Shown here: positions 45,660 through 57,609 of the stretch, piece after piece
Layout of the letters: every line of letters begins with the position of its first letter
How positions within the stretch are numbered: the first letter of the stretch is position 1
DNA from: Gnetum montanum
Taxonomy: Eukaryota; Streptophyta; Gnetopsida; Gnetales; Gnetaceae
NCBI GenBank assembly: GCA_015680685.1
Contig: MNCI01003975.1
Coordinates: 1,387,931 to 1,451,930, forward strand
Direction of reading: 5' to 3'
Length of the DNA stretch: 64,000 nt
The notes under the pieces: generated by a model
Databases searched by the model: none
Told to the model about the DNA's origin: nothing
The model's input: only the letters and a program-made list of their open reading frames with translations
Program-made: the position numbers and the translations under genes

Positions 45660-47410
45660 GCTCAGCTAGGACTACGTTGGTCAATGTAGTTGGGATATGC
45701 TCCAACGTAGTTGGTGTCAACATGTTGGTTTTGAGGTCTTTTGTGATTAGTTTTGGGGTCTTGATGGTCTATATGGTTGGTGTAATGGACTGGGGTTGGA
45801 GATCAATGAATTTTAGCATCATTTTAACTCCCTGGAAGCTACAAATTATGTTAATCCTACCAACTACGCTAGGACTACATTGGCCAACATAGTCTCAACA
45901 TAGTCCCATAAGAAAAATGAATTTGTTATGTCCCAATGTTGAAATTAGTGTTCCATAAACTTCCTAGGGTAGCGTAGGATCTTGGAAAGGCTAAAGTGGT
46001 CATTTGGAGGTTAAAACAAGCTACTACAAGTGAAGCTTTGGCACCAACACCCTAAGACTACGCTAGCCAACTTAGTTGGGGGTGGCCTTAGCATAGTTGG
46101 ATAAAAATTTGGGCTTTTCATGGTCAAAACAAGGCCAAACTATAATTGGATTTAGGGTTTTATGATTCTAGACTTTTCACATCAAGTTTTAAATGGCCAT
46201 TTAAAGTGTTGTGGTGTTAGTACAACTACCCTGGAGTAAGGACTATGTTGGGACTACACTAGCCAAAGTACTCCTAGTCTACCCCAGTGTAGTCATACAT
46301 GATTCTTGGCCTTTGAATAGTTTTTGTGGTCAATCAACTAAGTTCTTATATTCTTGGGGTTACTAGTGCTCATAACTAGGGTTTAGACTCAAAATGATCA
46401 GTTTTGATTATTATTTAAGTATAGATATGGTTATACAACCACAATGTTGGCCAATGTAGTCCCAAGGTAGGTGTGGGGTGTATGATACATTTTAGCCATT
46501 TTGAAGTTAGTTCCCAAGGTTTAGTGATCTCTGGAGGCTTCGATAGGATTCTGAGGTTGAGATGATGCACTGGGAAGTTGATTCAACATGTTCATGGTCT
46601 ATTTTGGGATTCTCACAAGGGGACTACATTGGCCAATGTAGTCTTAGGCTTTCCTTGCATAGTCTAAAGTATCAGGTGTGTTTTGACTAACTTTGGTTCC
46701 ACTATTTGGTAGTTAAAAGCCATCAGAGGTACATAAGAAGGTGTGAAGGCCAAGATGTATTGATCTAAAGGTTGTTTATGGCTTCTGGTGATCAGCCCTC
46801 ACCCAACTCAACTAGGACTATACTGGCTAGCATAGTTAGGGTTATCCCCAACATAGTGCCAAGATGGAAGTATGGTTTATCTCATTTTTACTAGGCTATT
46901 TTGCATTTCAGGCTAATTGAAAATTTTGGAATGGTGTGGAGTTTAGAGTGTGTCATTCTAATAGTTATTTTTATCTCTGGGTGTCAATCCCTATTTAACT
47001 ATGTTGGCTAGTGTAGTTGAGATCATTCCCAACATAGTACCAAGGTTAAGGCAAGATTTGACTTATTTTCAATTAGTTTGACACTTTCAGGCCACTGAAG
47101 ACTCTAGATGGATGTAATGGTTAAGAAATGTTAGTTTGAAGATTACTTGGGGCATTCAATGGTCATATTCTTTTCAACTATGCTTGGACTATGCTAGCCA
47201 ATGTAGTTGAGGATAAGCTTCAGCGTAGTTGGTACAAGATGGATGATTTTGATATCTTTTTGACTAGTTTTGTTGAATCCCAAAACTATTGAAGGTTCTA
47301 GTTAGTGTTTTAGGCATGGTGTAACTATTCCAGAGTTAATTGAAAGTCTAGTCAGTGATGGAAGGCATCATCCCTCTTGGGACTATGCTAGCTAGGGTAG
47401 CTAGGCTCTT
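45660..47410. repeat. 190-bp tandem array centred on a dyad motif (about 10 units)
   Basis: A core of the form GGACTAC(G/A)TTGGCCAA(C/T)GTAGT starts near 45669, 45871, 46054, 46251, 46435, 46621, 46814, 46997, 47185 and 47380, a mean spacing of about 190 bp. Each core is followed after 20-30 bp by a second half-site such as CAACGTAGTTGG or CAACATAGTACC. The sequences between cores share phrases such as GG(T/C)CA...TTTTAGG...GG(C/T)CATTT. The core at 46622-46643 is a perfect inverted repeat. The array lies between the pre-RT segment and the antisense gene of T2. Confidence 0.85.
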
Positions 47411-48399
47411 GGCTAGCATAGTTACCCAAAATAATAAGTTTTAATATGAATTTTGGCCTTCCTTAGTGTTTAGTATCCTCCAATATCAACATCTAGTTAC
47501 CAATTCAGGCATAGGATTCTTTAGGTTCAAACATGTCATAGATGGGTAGCTAAGATGTAGGATTTGGTAGTGGTTGGGTTTTAGAACCATTTCCAAGACC
47601 TTTAGAGGCTTAAACCCCAACTCAATTGTTATGGAAAAGCCTAAATCCCAATGTGCAAATTTTTGCTAGCTTGTTAGAGAGGCACCTAGTGGGGCCCATC
47701 TAAAATTTCCAAAATTTTCATTGTTAAATGAATTGATTTTCCACTAACCTAGGATAGTCCTACTTTCTAATTGTGATCATGGAGTTATGTGGGACTTGTG
47801 TGAGTGTTTTTGGGAAACCAACATTTTGGTTATTAATGCATAAGTTTGGGAGTGATTCCCACATTATATTTTTGCAAATATTAAACTTCTCACACCATCA
47901 CGAACCTACAAAACATAGCATCAGAGCTTATATCTTGCTCTTAGCTTCAAGTGCACCTATCTTCAGCCTAACCTAGCCATCCCACACCAAGAAGTAAGCA
48001 TGGTTGCTAGGGATTTTCGAAAGCTTGAAGATTTTGGTGATTTCTACATTGTTTGTTCAAGATGTCAAAGAGGAGGGCTTCCAAAAGTAAGAATCTAGCC
48101 TTGGAGGAGGCTAATGTAGCTACAAGAGGGCTTTCTAAACTACCATGACCTTTGATTGGTGAATGACCATCTTCAATGACTCCTAGGTACACCACTCTAA
48201 GTTGTTCATAAGAAATTTCACTGAAATCCTAGGAATGTTTGCTTGTGTAGGCTTGTGTGTTAAGTGGAATTAAACTTATTAAAATTCCTACATTAGATTT
48301 AGGCCATGTTTATAAGGTTTTTGTGTTGCTTTCATTTTGATTTCTATGCATTTTTTGTAGTTTCCCACCAAAAAGCAATGCTACTTTTGTTTTTTTTTT
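47411..48399. other. T2 internal region upstream of the antisense gene
   Basis: No confident gene. Several short open frames (47773-47976 plus, 48007-48195 minus) lack recognisable features. Confidence 0.4.
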
Positions 48400-48750
48400 T
48401 AATGCAAAAATGGCTTGGAATTTTTTTTATGGCTATGAGGCTATAATACATTGTTCAATGGTCAAAATGATGGTTGAACCACTAGATTCTAACTCACCAT
48501 GAATGTTTTGTGAATTTTTCAGTAAGCTAGTCCATAGGGTATTTTTAGTTTTTTACTATTTTTTATGCTATGTTTCCAATTTTTTTATGCAAAAATAGCT
48601 AAGAATTTTTGATTTTTTCAATTGTGGGTTTTTAATTTATTATTTATCGGTTCAAAAAATTGTAGAATCACTAAATTCCAATTCACGATTGATTTTTTGT
48701 GTTTTTTTTTGTAGACTAGTGTACAGTGAAATTTTTGGTTTTTATGGTTT
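48400..48750. repeat. Direct duplication of about 178 bp
   Basis: TTTATGCAAAAATGGCTTGGAATTT at about 48400 recurs as TTTATGCAAAAATAGCTAAGAATTT at about 48585. In both copies TCAAAA...GAATCACTA(G/A)ATTC(T/C)AA(C/T)TCAC follows. It lies upstream of the T2 antisense gene. Confidence 0.65.
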
Positions 48751-49643
48751 TACCCTTATGAAAATGGATAATGTGGACACTTAGGAAAACTTTTTCAACC
48801 AACTTCTCAAGTTCCTAGGGGGATTTATTATTGTTTTTAGCAACTTGGAAAATTTCTCCGTATTTTTTATCAATGATTTATTGTAGCCATTTTCTACAAT
48901 TTTGGGTTCTTATACAATGTTCATGGAATTTTGTTAAGGTTTTGAGTTTCTTTCCAAATTTTTCCTAGGTTTGGTACTGCATTATGGATGCTACATTTTA
49001 TTGAATTTTATGTGTGCTCAATCCCTAGATTTAGAAAAAAAATTTAGTTCTAACTTATCATTTACAAACTGCCTTGTACAATTGCAGTGTTAACTAACAA
49101 AACTATAAACCTCCCTAGTTGTATAGGCAACGTTGGTATGGTTTTTAAATTTTAATGGCTATGTTAAGATTATTAAGGTTATTTATATGTTTTATTTTAG
49201 TTTTCAACAATCACTTGAATTTTTCTAAAATTTTTAACTTGCCCCCCTAGAGTTTTTACTACAATTAATTTCATTGTTAACTAGGATTTCTAGAAAAACT
49301 TTTGCAAAATTCAAGTTGGGATTTTATGATCATGTTATAGGTACAAGCTAGTTTTCATGGATTGAATGTTTCTACATAAAAAAAATTTATTATATTTAAT
49401 GCATATTTCATCATAAAATTGCTATCGGTTGCTAGTAAGTTACTTAGTTGTATCAAGTTGTTATATGCAAATTGTTCATAATTTTAGTTACTATCTTCTT
49501 GTTTCAAAGTGTTCAAAACTATGCATTTGGTTACTTGATTTAAATGAAAACATTGACAATGAGGTCACATTGATTTTTTCTTTTGATATTTGTTCATTTT
49601 TTATGATTATTCATGGTTGCATTGTTTTTGTTGTATCATGTAG

Positions 49644-52600
49644 GGATTTTCTAAAATTTATCTTGGTGGTCATTGAGCTGGTGGGGCTCCTTTATTATAT
49701 CCACATCGAGGCTTAACACCCTACCTACAAACATGGCCTTAGAGTATGGTTCCTTATGGTTTCAGCCGAGGACAAAGGAATTCTTGGCCTACTTGCTCCA
49801 AAACTTCAGTATGATGGTGTGGTCATACTTGGCTTCAAAGACAACGTCAATAATCATGGAGACCTTATTACCCCACTCTACATGTATGATCATCAAGTTC
49901 ATTATTGACAATTCTCAAACTCACATTGAGATTGAAAAATTCAAAGGCATATACACCATAGGGACATGCAAGTTGTCCAAAATCTTAGATATGTCTGAAT
50001 TCATCTAATATAATGCGAAAAACACACTACTAATTGGTCACCATGCCAACACATTATTTTATAACCCTCCTTGCACTATCTACTGTTTGGAGGAGTACAT
50101 GCAAAGTTAAGTTATTTTTTGTTTTCTTTTGCTTTCCATAGGCTATTTTGGCTTAGTGGTTTTTATTTTGGATGACATGCTTGCAGGTACAAGGTGGATG
50201 ACCATGGGTTGATCAAGAGTAACTAGCTCTTGCCTATAGCCATAACAACACTGGGGGTATTTACCAAAGGCCAAGTAGTGAGGCTCATTGTAATGGAGAA
50301 ACCCAAGGATGACTTTGGTAGGTACACCACATGTAATGCCAAAGCCTACCACAAGTGCTTGGTGAATGAGATAGTCCATAGTTGGTGGGAAATCCATAAA
50401 TTTGGTGTAGAGACATGTATCCCCCTCAGTGTCCCCACACTACCTTCATTAAGCAAGAAAAGTAAGAATTCTTGTTCTTAATATTATATTATATTTTTAT
50501 TGTTATTATTTATTCTATGTCAATGTTTTCATGGCTACATAGTTGTAGGTTATTTAGGCTTTAATTGTTTAAATCTTTCATTGGTATGGCTATAAAATTG
50601 GCTTTAATTAGTTACACTTGTTATTTTTTGATTTTATGTGACATGTCCATGCTTAAGCTAATTGGCCTTTTGTTGTGTTGTAGGGGCTACCTCCTTCTCT
50701 ATAATCACTTTGATCACTTCAAGATACTCCAAGAAGACTCTTATCATTGAGTTTGATGAGGTGGATTCAACATAGCAATTGTTGGCTAGTCAGGCACCTA
50801 GAAACATCTAAGAAAACATCATCGATGCAATTCTGGTTGATCTTTCCATGGACCCTAGCCCAACCATCCCTATCCTAGAGATGGTGAAGATCATTGACTC
50901 CTTTAATGAAGGAGTCAAGAAGTTCATCATCCACATTCATGGTGTGCCTATCACCCTTGTCATCAATGAATCCACCTTCAATGACTTCTTTGGAATTCCT
51001 TGTCAGGGCTTAAAAGTTGTTACCAAAGCAAGGAAAGAGGTGGACCATCAAGAGGAAGTAGAAGAGTGGCTAAGCACTCATTGTGGTCATAAGATATTAT
51101 CTCTAGACTAGTTTCAGGTTGCAGAGGCTAAAGAATCATATTCTTTGTTCTATTCTCAAGCATTTTCTAAGTTGTTGTCATAAGGAAATAATTGGCATTG
51201 AAAAAGCATGGCGCATGAAGGTCCTCACCAAATGTGCTCAATTTAACTAGGTTGCTCATTTGGCTTCCAGGCTATGTGGGGAGACCTTGAAACTCTAGAA
51301 CAACCTTATGATGAAATGACATGTGCACTTTGCATTTTCAATGGCATATCTAAGGAGGTTCACAGAGTTCCTAGTGGTGAAAAAGGATAGACAAAGAGTA
51401 TGCCAAGATCCATCCCAGCTTTCTAAGCCTTGGATGAAACTCATTTATCCCACCATGTAGGCTCAAAACCAACTAAAGGATGTTGGGGAATCATTGTTTG
51501 TCACCAATAATCATTTTAGTGGTGTAAGTTGTGCTTCCCATGACACCATGGGGACTTAGCCTCAAGTTGCCCAAGGAAATGTTGAAAAGACCAAGGAATT
51601 GCATATCAAAGTTGAAGGTGTAGTTAGAGCAAGACTGAAGAGGCCTATGGTTGAGGAAGAAACATTAGTAATCGAGCATCCCACAAAGCGGAGGCTTGTG
51701 GTTAAACTTGACCAAGCACATCATGTGGTTATAGTATGTTTTAGTTTATTTTATTTTTAAATTATTTTTCATTTTATGTTTTATGTAATAAGGCTATGTT
51801 GTTACTTTGTTTTAGGAAAAATGTACTAAGTTGTTCTATGCTTTGTCTCTGTTGTTCTTATAGACAAGACACAAGAACTGGTAGCCTAAGTAGCCATAGC
51901 AAAGGTGGAGAAAAAATGCCTAGAGGAGGAGTTTCTACAATGGCATGAGGATAAGGGGTTATCCAATGTTGCATTAGATGACCTTGATGCTATATTTGAT
52001 GGTTCACTACTAGGTGAACCCCTTGTTATCATGTCAAATGATATCTTACATGAATTTCATTCTTATGTGTTGTGTTTTATGTTTTCATGTTTAAAGCTTG
52101 ATTTTAACTATATAAGCTACAATTATTCTTGTTGCAGTTCTTGATCCCCAGCCAAGTGCCTCAACCTCTACATTCCATATGAAACCATGGGTGGAGGTTC
52201 TCAATAAAATGGAGTTCATATGTGGGATAGCCAAAGACATGATCGATTAGTTACAACAAATTACTCCCAATGTTGGTAAGAATGTTAGTTTATTTTACCT
52301 TTAATGGTTTTTACTTTGTTATGCATTTTTTATTATTTAATATAGGCTTTATGGTTATGTGGTCTCATTGGATTAGAAGTTTTTTGTTATTTTTGGTTGC
52401 TTATTATTTTTTCATATGTGTGTTTGCTTGTTATATTCCTTGAAATATCTAAGGTTGGATGGGATCCCGATTGTGCCATGGAGATTGATTCATTGCCTAG
52501 CCTACCTCCTGAAGTGGAGAATGTGCCATGAAAGTTATATGAAAGTGTTACTAGATGTGCACTTTTATGTGCCAAAACTTCATGGGAGTGCTAATGTTCC

Positions 52601-53443
52601 AACGAGTTCCTATGGGAATGAGTTGTAGCATTGGAAAGAGAAACTAAGAGTTGAGGTGATCAAGGATCTCCAAGATTTTAAGGGATTCGTGGAAGCCCAA
52701 ATGGCTAACAAGGAATCCTTGTGAACCAAGGAGATAAACCTGGGCACATTATTGGAACACCATCCATGACAAGGTTTCTTTTTCTAGGGAGGTCACTAAG
52801 TAGAAGGTTCAGATGGATTTACTGGCTCACAAGGCTAGGAAGTGGAGAGATTATTGTGCCTAGGTACTTGAGTGGGGCCAGATACAAAAAGACCATAAGA
52901 AAAAGTATAAGGCTAAATGTGAGGCCTCTCTTAAGTGGTTGCAGAAGGAGTCCACCAAATGGCACAAGCTAAATCTGTTCATGAAAGGGATTCAAGCAAA
53001 GAGTATCTTCAAAATGTTTGAAAGCTCTCTAATAGTTGTTGATTCCCCAACTCCTCAAGTGTCTACTACTTCTAGGGAGGTAACTACTGTCAAATTTTTC
53101 CAGGAGCCCCCCACATGTATTGAGGTCAATGAGACCAACATCTTAATGGGCATTAATCTTGGGAAGGTGGGCTAGGCCCATATGACCAAGGACCAAATCC
53201 TACATCATTTGAAGGTTGGCCTTTGGAACTTCCCCATAGAGGATGTTGTATCCAAGCCCTCCCAGGTTTTCTTGTTTTATTTTATTTTAGCATGTTATAT
53301 TTTTGTTTAATTTAATTTAATTTCACATTGTGTTGATTATTGATTAGACTTATGTTATTGTGGTACAAGTACCAAGTAACATCGGTAACCCCAATACTAA
53401 TGACATTGGAGATGCTCCTCAACCCCTTCCAGTTACACCTTAG
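49644..53443 (+). pseudogene. Antisense seven-exon gene of T2, unknown protein
   Basis: Homologue of the T1 antisense gene. Approximate exons are 49644-50106, 50187-50461, 50684-51733, 51864-52013, 52138-52275, 52454-53265 and 53370-53443 (stop TAG). Acceptors and donors are mostly canonical (TTGCAG|GTAC, GAAAA|GTAAGA, TTGTAG|GGGC, TTGCAG|TTCT, GTTG|GTAAG). Matching segments are LVVIELVGLL, IIDSFN...IHGVPI...FFGIP, AYLRRFTEFLVV, FDGSLLG, FICGIAKDMI, EWGQIQKDHKKKYK, ILMGINLGKVG and, before the last intron, KPSQ. A proline-rich tail (DAPQPLPVTP) replaces the acidic end of T1. Stops at several points (for example 51108, 52248, 53173) show it is dead. The two genes have diverged greatly, yet all exons remain collinear. 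Confidence 0.75.
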
Positions 53444-54692
53444 CACCATCCATTGCCTATGTCTTTAAATATCTTTATTATTATTTTTTATGTTGTTCTT
53501 ATGGTGTTGTGGCTACAATTAGCCAGGGATTATTAAGGTTTATTATTATTTTTATGCGTTATTTAAACTTTTTGTCACACTATGTGATCTTGGCTATTAT
53601 GCTGCAGACATTTTCAATTATTATTTCTTTAAATTTTAATTTCGTTTACATGTTTTAATGTTTAATGTTTCATACATGTTATACATTTTATGTTTTCATT
53701 CGTGTTATAAGAATATGTTGGTTAAATATGTAAATTAGCTAGGCAACTAGAATGTAAACTAGGTTGTAAACAAGTTATAATATTTTTGCTAGTTTTAGGC
53801 ATGGTAAGCCATGCATTTTGCCAGTTTTAGGTCATGGCAAGCCATAAGTTTTCTAGTTTCAGGCCTTAGTGGGTTGTGTGTTTTGCCAATTTTAGGCCAT
53901 GGTGGGCCCTAAGATTTGAAAAGAGAATTTTTTTTATATATTTTAAAACTTTTATGAGTTTTCAAGTTTTAAGCTTTTTTATGGTATTTTTATGTTTTAT
54001 GTTCCAAAATAGATAGGGCATAAAGGTAAATGGTAAAACAAGAATAAACCTTAGGTTATGTGTAAAGTAAAGTTAAAATAAAACAAAGTAAAGCAAAATA
54101 GTGCATGCAAATAATGTGATCTTGGCTATTATGCTATAAATATTTTCAATTATTATTTCTTTAAATTTCAATTTCATTTACATGTTTTAATGCTTAATGT
54201 TTCATACATGTTATATGTTTTACATTTTCATTCATGTTATGAGGCTATGTTGGTTAAATATATAAATTAGCTAGGTAACTAGAATGTAAACTAGGTTGTA
54301 AATAGGTTATAAGATTTTTGCCAATTTTAGACCATGGCAGGCCATAAGTTTGCCAGTTTTACACCTTCATGGGTTTTGTGTTTTGCCAATTTCAGGCCAT
54401 GGTGGGCCCTAATATTTGAAAAGAGATTTTTTTATATGTTTTGAAACTTTTATGAGTTTTCAAGTTTTAAAGTTTTTTATGGTATTTTTATGTTTTATGT
54501 TCCAAAATAGATAGGACATAAAGATAAATGGTAAAACAAGAATAAACCTTAGGTTATGTGTAAAGTAAAGTTAAAACAATGTAAAACAAAGTAAAGCAAA
54601 ATAGTGCATGCAAACAATGCTTCAACTAGCCTAAGAAGGCTATTGAAAAAGAAGGCTACAAAGTTCTAGATGCAAGGGCAAGCAAATTGGTG
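53444..54692. other. T2 convergent spacer with tandem duplication
   Basis: It contains the 532-bp duplication (53582-54620). Within each unit is a short run of CCAGTTTTAGG(T/C)CATGG(C/T)(A/G)(A/G)GCC words (53785-53915 and 54318-54410), the same type as in the T1 and T3 spacers. Confidence 0.65.
53582..54620. repeat. 532-bp tandem duplication in the T2 spacer
   Basis: ATGTGATCTTGGCTATTATG begins both copies (53582 and 54114) and ATAGTGCATGCAAA ends both. Only scattered substitutions and small indels separate them, so the duplication is much younger than the element. Confidence 0.85.
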
Positions 54693-55620
54693 CTATACAT
54701 TAATTTTGCAAGTATTTTCTAATCTTTGAAAGATTAGGAAAGGTATATCATCTACTTTGCATAATTTTTTACTCCTCATTTCCTTCACTAACCATGTTAA
54801 ATGGGATCTCCTCCCATAGTGCATCCATGGATCCATCATTATTGGTTTCAGCCTCTTGTGCTTTATCAAGCTTCTTGACTTCATGATTAACAGTAGGAGT
54901 TTCTTCCTAGAACTCCACTTCAGATCCTTATTCTATGTCAACATTGTTGACTACCAAAGAAACTACATTGTCATTATGATCATCTCACCTCCCTCATAAG
55001 GCAGGTGAAGTTCATGGTGGATGGGTGAGGAAATAGCTTGTAATTAAGCTAGCCAAGGCCTCCCTAGGATGATATTAAATCTTGGTGTCTATTCCATCAT
55101 CAATAAGTTGGCTATTGTGGAGAATTGTTCCCCTACCTCAAAGTCTAAATTGTGGAGAATTTTTCCCCTACCTCAAAGTCTAAACAAATGAAGCCTTTTA
55201 TGGAAACCTAAGATCCATTGAAGGATTTAAGAGTGGAAGTTGAAGTACATTACATATGCTTTGTTAGGCCTAAACATTCAACAATGGTATAAGGCATTAT
55301 GTTAGTTGCTTCTTCATCATCAACATGCACCTTATCTACCTTGTATCATCCTACTCTTATGGTTATGAAGAGAGAAGCCTTTGTTGCCTTACCATCTTAG
55401 GGGTTGATCTTAACTTCGCTATTGTGAAACACTAGTGTTGTTGACTTCATTCCTTCCTTTGATAAAAGTGGTACCATCACTGCATGGATGAACTCTTCAC
55501 TAGTGGGGATGTCCTTAGTAATAGGAATTGAAACACCATAAAATTTTGAGGCCCTCTCGCTTCACCAGGGTCTTGGAATTTAAGCAAGGATTTCCACAAG
55601 TGTAGCCTCATGACAATTTG
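54693..55620 (-). pseudogene. T2 protease region
   Basis: The minus strand shows a VGEQFSTIANLLM-like stretch (55130-55090), FNIILGRPWLA and LQAISSPIHHELHLPYEGG (55080-54985), matching the T1 protease C-terminus (FNLILRHPWLA, LPYEGGEIII). The tail ends with a short open frame to 54693. Upstream, 55600-55450 corresponds to the T1 segment with LVWMLTSIPVSEDLL. An extra local duplication of CTCAAAGTCTAAA lies near 55140-55185. The gene is cut at about 55621 by the LTR of T3. Confidence 0.75.
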
Positions 55621-56138
55621 GTGGGAAATGTAGGCACTGAGATTAGATTGTGCAGTCTGGCAAGTTTTCTATCTCCAAAGCTGACAGGCCTGATGGACTC
55701 TCTGGCCTACCCACCTAGACAATTCACCCAGCTGTCAGTCTACATAGAAACTATGCTAGGAGTTGTTGACGGTGCTCAGGATGGGCAAAACAATTCAGCA
55801 AGCTTTCTAGTGGAGAATTCTGCTACACTACACTATGCTTCGTAGCGTAGCAAGGCTTCGAAAAATCAATCAAGCATCCGAATACAAGTTTTAGCAAGAT
55901 GTTCATGCAAGGCAAAGACAGATTTTAGCAAACACAGGGTGCTACGCTATATAGCGTAGCACAACGTAGCAAGGGCGAAGCAAGCAAAGACTCCCCTGTC
56001 AAGACGTTTTGACAAAAGAATTACATCTAACAGCATTGTGGCCTCCAAAACTACTCTGCCTCAGTTAGCCCTTGAACCACAAGCAAACTTTCCTTGTGAA
56101 ATCCAAAAATATTGACAGGAATGCATGTTACATTGGTT

Positions 56139-56178
56139 GATACGCTATGCTACGCTATGTAGCGTAGCATAGTGTATC
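56139..56178. repeat. 40-bp imperfect palindrome in T3 LTR
   Basis: The left arm GATACGCTATGCTACGCTAT pairs with the right arm over 20 positions with two mismatches and no loop. Related shorter dyads occur at 55830-55855, 55943-55970 and 56280-56345. Confidence 0.85.
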
Positions 56179-56732
56179 AAAGATGTAAATTAATGAAGTG
56201 CTCCAAAGGTTAACCCAGCGTGTGCCAAGGCTTACAGCAAATGCTGTTGACTTCAATGTAAGTTTTCTGTTCAAACCGGAAGCTACGCTACGTCAATGCG
56301 CTACGCTACATAGTGTAGCACAACGTAGTAAGTAGCTACGCTACGACAATGTGCCAGACAGCATAAGTAATGCAAAGTTGACAGAGGCATCAAGACATCT
56401 CCAACTAGCTTTACGGCTTGTTAACAATAACTAAGCTTGCCATAATTAGTGAATTTGTTCCACTTTGGCATACCCCTTAGTCCATCCCCCAAAATTTGTC
56501 ACTACGCTTGATCCTATTCATAAGAATAGGGAAGACGTAGTCCTAGGGCAAAGACTTCATTTCTACTTGCATTGTTAGCACACTAGATTCCAACATCTCC
56601 AGTTTCGACAACGTGGTTATAGCGTAGCAAAATTCGCAACCTTCATAGCATGCCTACAGGGTACCGTCATGATTGCACATTGGGGGGTCCAGGACATGTG
56701 GCACCTAAGCAACATTTCTCGCCTACTCTTGG

Positions 56733-56744
56733 CCCTATAAATAC
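56733..56744 (+). promoter_or_regulatory. T3 LTR TATA box
   Basis: CCCTATAAATAC lies about 620 bp before the LTR end. The same core and position occur in the T1 LTRs. Confidence 0.75.
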
Positions 56745-57372
56745 CTCGATGAACAATGCTTAAAGGGTTGGTCAGCATTTTTTAGCATTGGCATTTTTGG
56801 GTTGGCTTTTTTGCTCAAAGAATTGGCATTTTTACATTAAGGAGAGCAGTTGGCTTGTTCGTATTTTGCATTGGTTGGCTTTTCTGCTTGGAATTTCTCA
56901 TCCAAAGAGTTGGCGCTTTTACGTGGTTGGCTTTTAAGTTTGCATACAAGAGCATAGTTAGCACATTTTGAGCAGTTTGGTTACTCTTAAACTCTCTGTG
57001 CACCTCCGACGTTGTATAACTTGTTATACATTTTTCAAATAAGGTAAAGAATCGAACCTGCGACCTTGAGGCAGTGCATTTTCTTATCCAAGTTTATTCT
57101 ATTATCTCTTTATTGTTATCGTTGTTTCGCATTATTTCCTTCATTCTTGCATTTATTGATCATCGATTTTACCTCGTGTATTTCGCATTTAAAACAATGT
57201 TCACGTAAGGTTAAGTTACACCGATTAAGTCCCTGTCTAATCGATTAGACCATTCAGGGCACCCCACTTCTGTTTTATCTAGCACGGCCCTTGCATGAAT
57301 CCGAGGTTAAACTATTCACCCGAAAACCTCTTGGTGTTCTAGCCATCGACGTTTTCGGTCTCTACAGTTTTT

Positions 57373-57391
57373 TGGGGCTAAAAGGAGGGCC
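57373..57391 (+). promoter_or_regulatory. Primer-binding-like site of T3
   Basis: TGGGGCTAAAAGGAGGGCC begins six bases after the LTR end and matches the T1 site in 16-17 positions. Confidence 0.6.
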
Positions 57392-57609
57392 TTTGGTGCC
57401 TTTTCCATGTCCAACAGGTAGTCCTGCACACTCTGTGTACCCCATCACGCACTAGCGTAAACGTGACACCCTTTTGTGGTTGTTTACGCATCGTGTGGTA
57501 TAGGCTAGTCGTAATGACAGCTCCTTTGGAACCCTGTAGGAAAAAAAGCCTTCAATTGCCTCTCGATCTCTATTTTTCTTGCTCGCAAACCATTTTCAAC
57601 CTCACAAAA

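Larger units (their letters stand above)
44395..55621 (-). mobile_element. Tat-like Ty3/gypsy element T2, truncated at both ends
   Basis: Minus-strand order is protease (55620-54693), spacer with tandem duplications, antisense seven-exon gene (49644-53443, plus strand), a long repeat-rich region with a 190-bp array, and the segment just before RT (44645-44395). This parallels T1 from its protease (31700) to its pre-RT segment (24510). RT, RNase H, integrase and the 3' LTR are missing on the left. gag and the 5' LTR are missing on the right, where the LTR of T3 begins. Confidence 0.75.
55622..57366 (+). repeat. T3 5' LTR
   Basis: The right end is well set: CTCTACA at 57366 is followed by the primer-binding-like site. 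The left end is approximate. U3 holds many GCTACGCTA / TAGCGTAGC words and inverted repeats between 55825 and 56350. A TATA box is at 56733. Confidence 0.7.
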
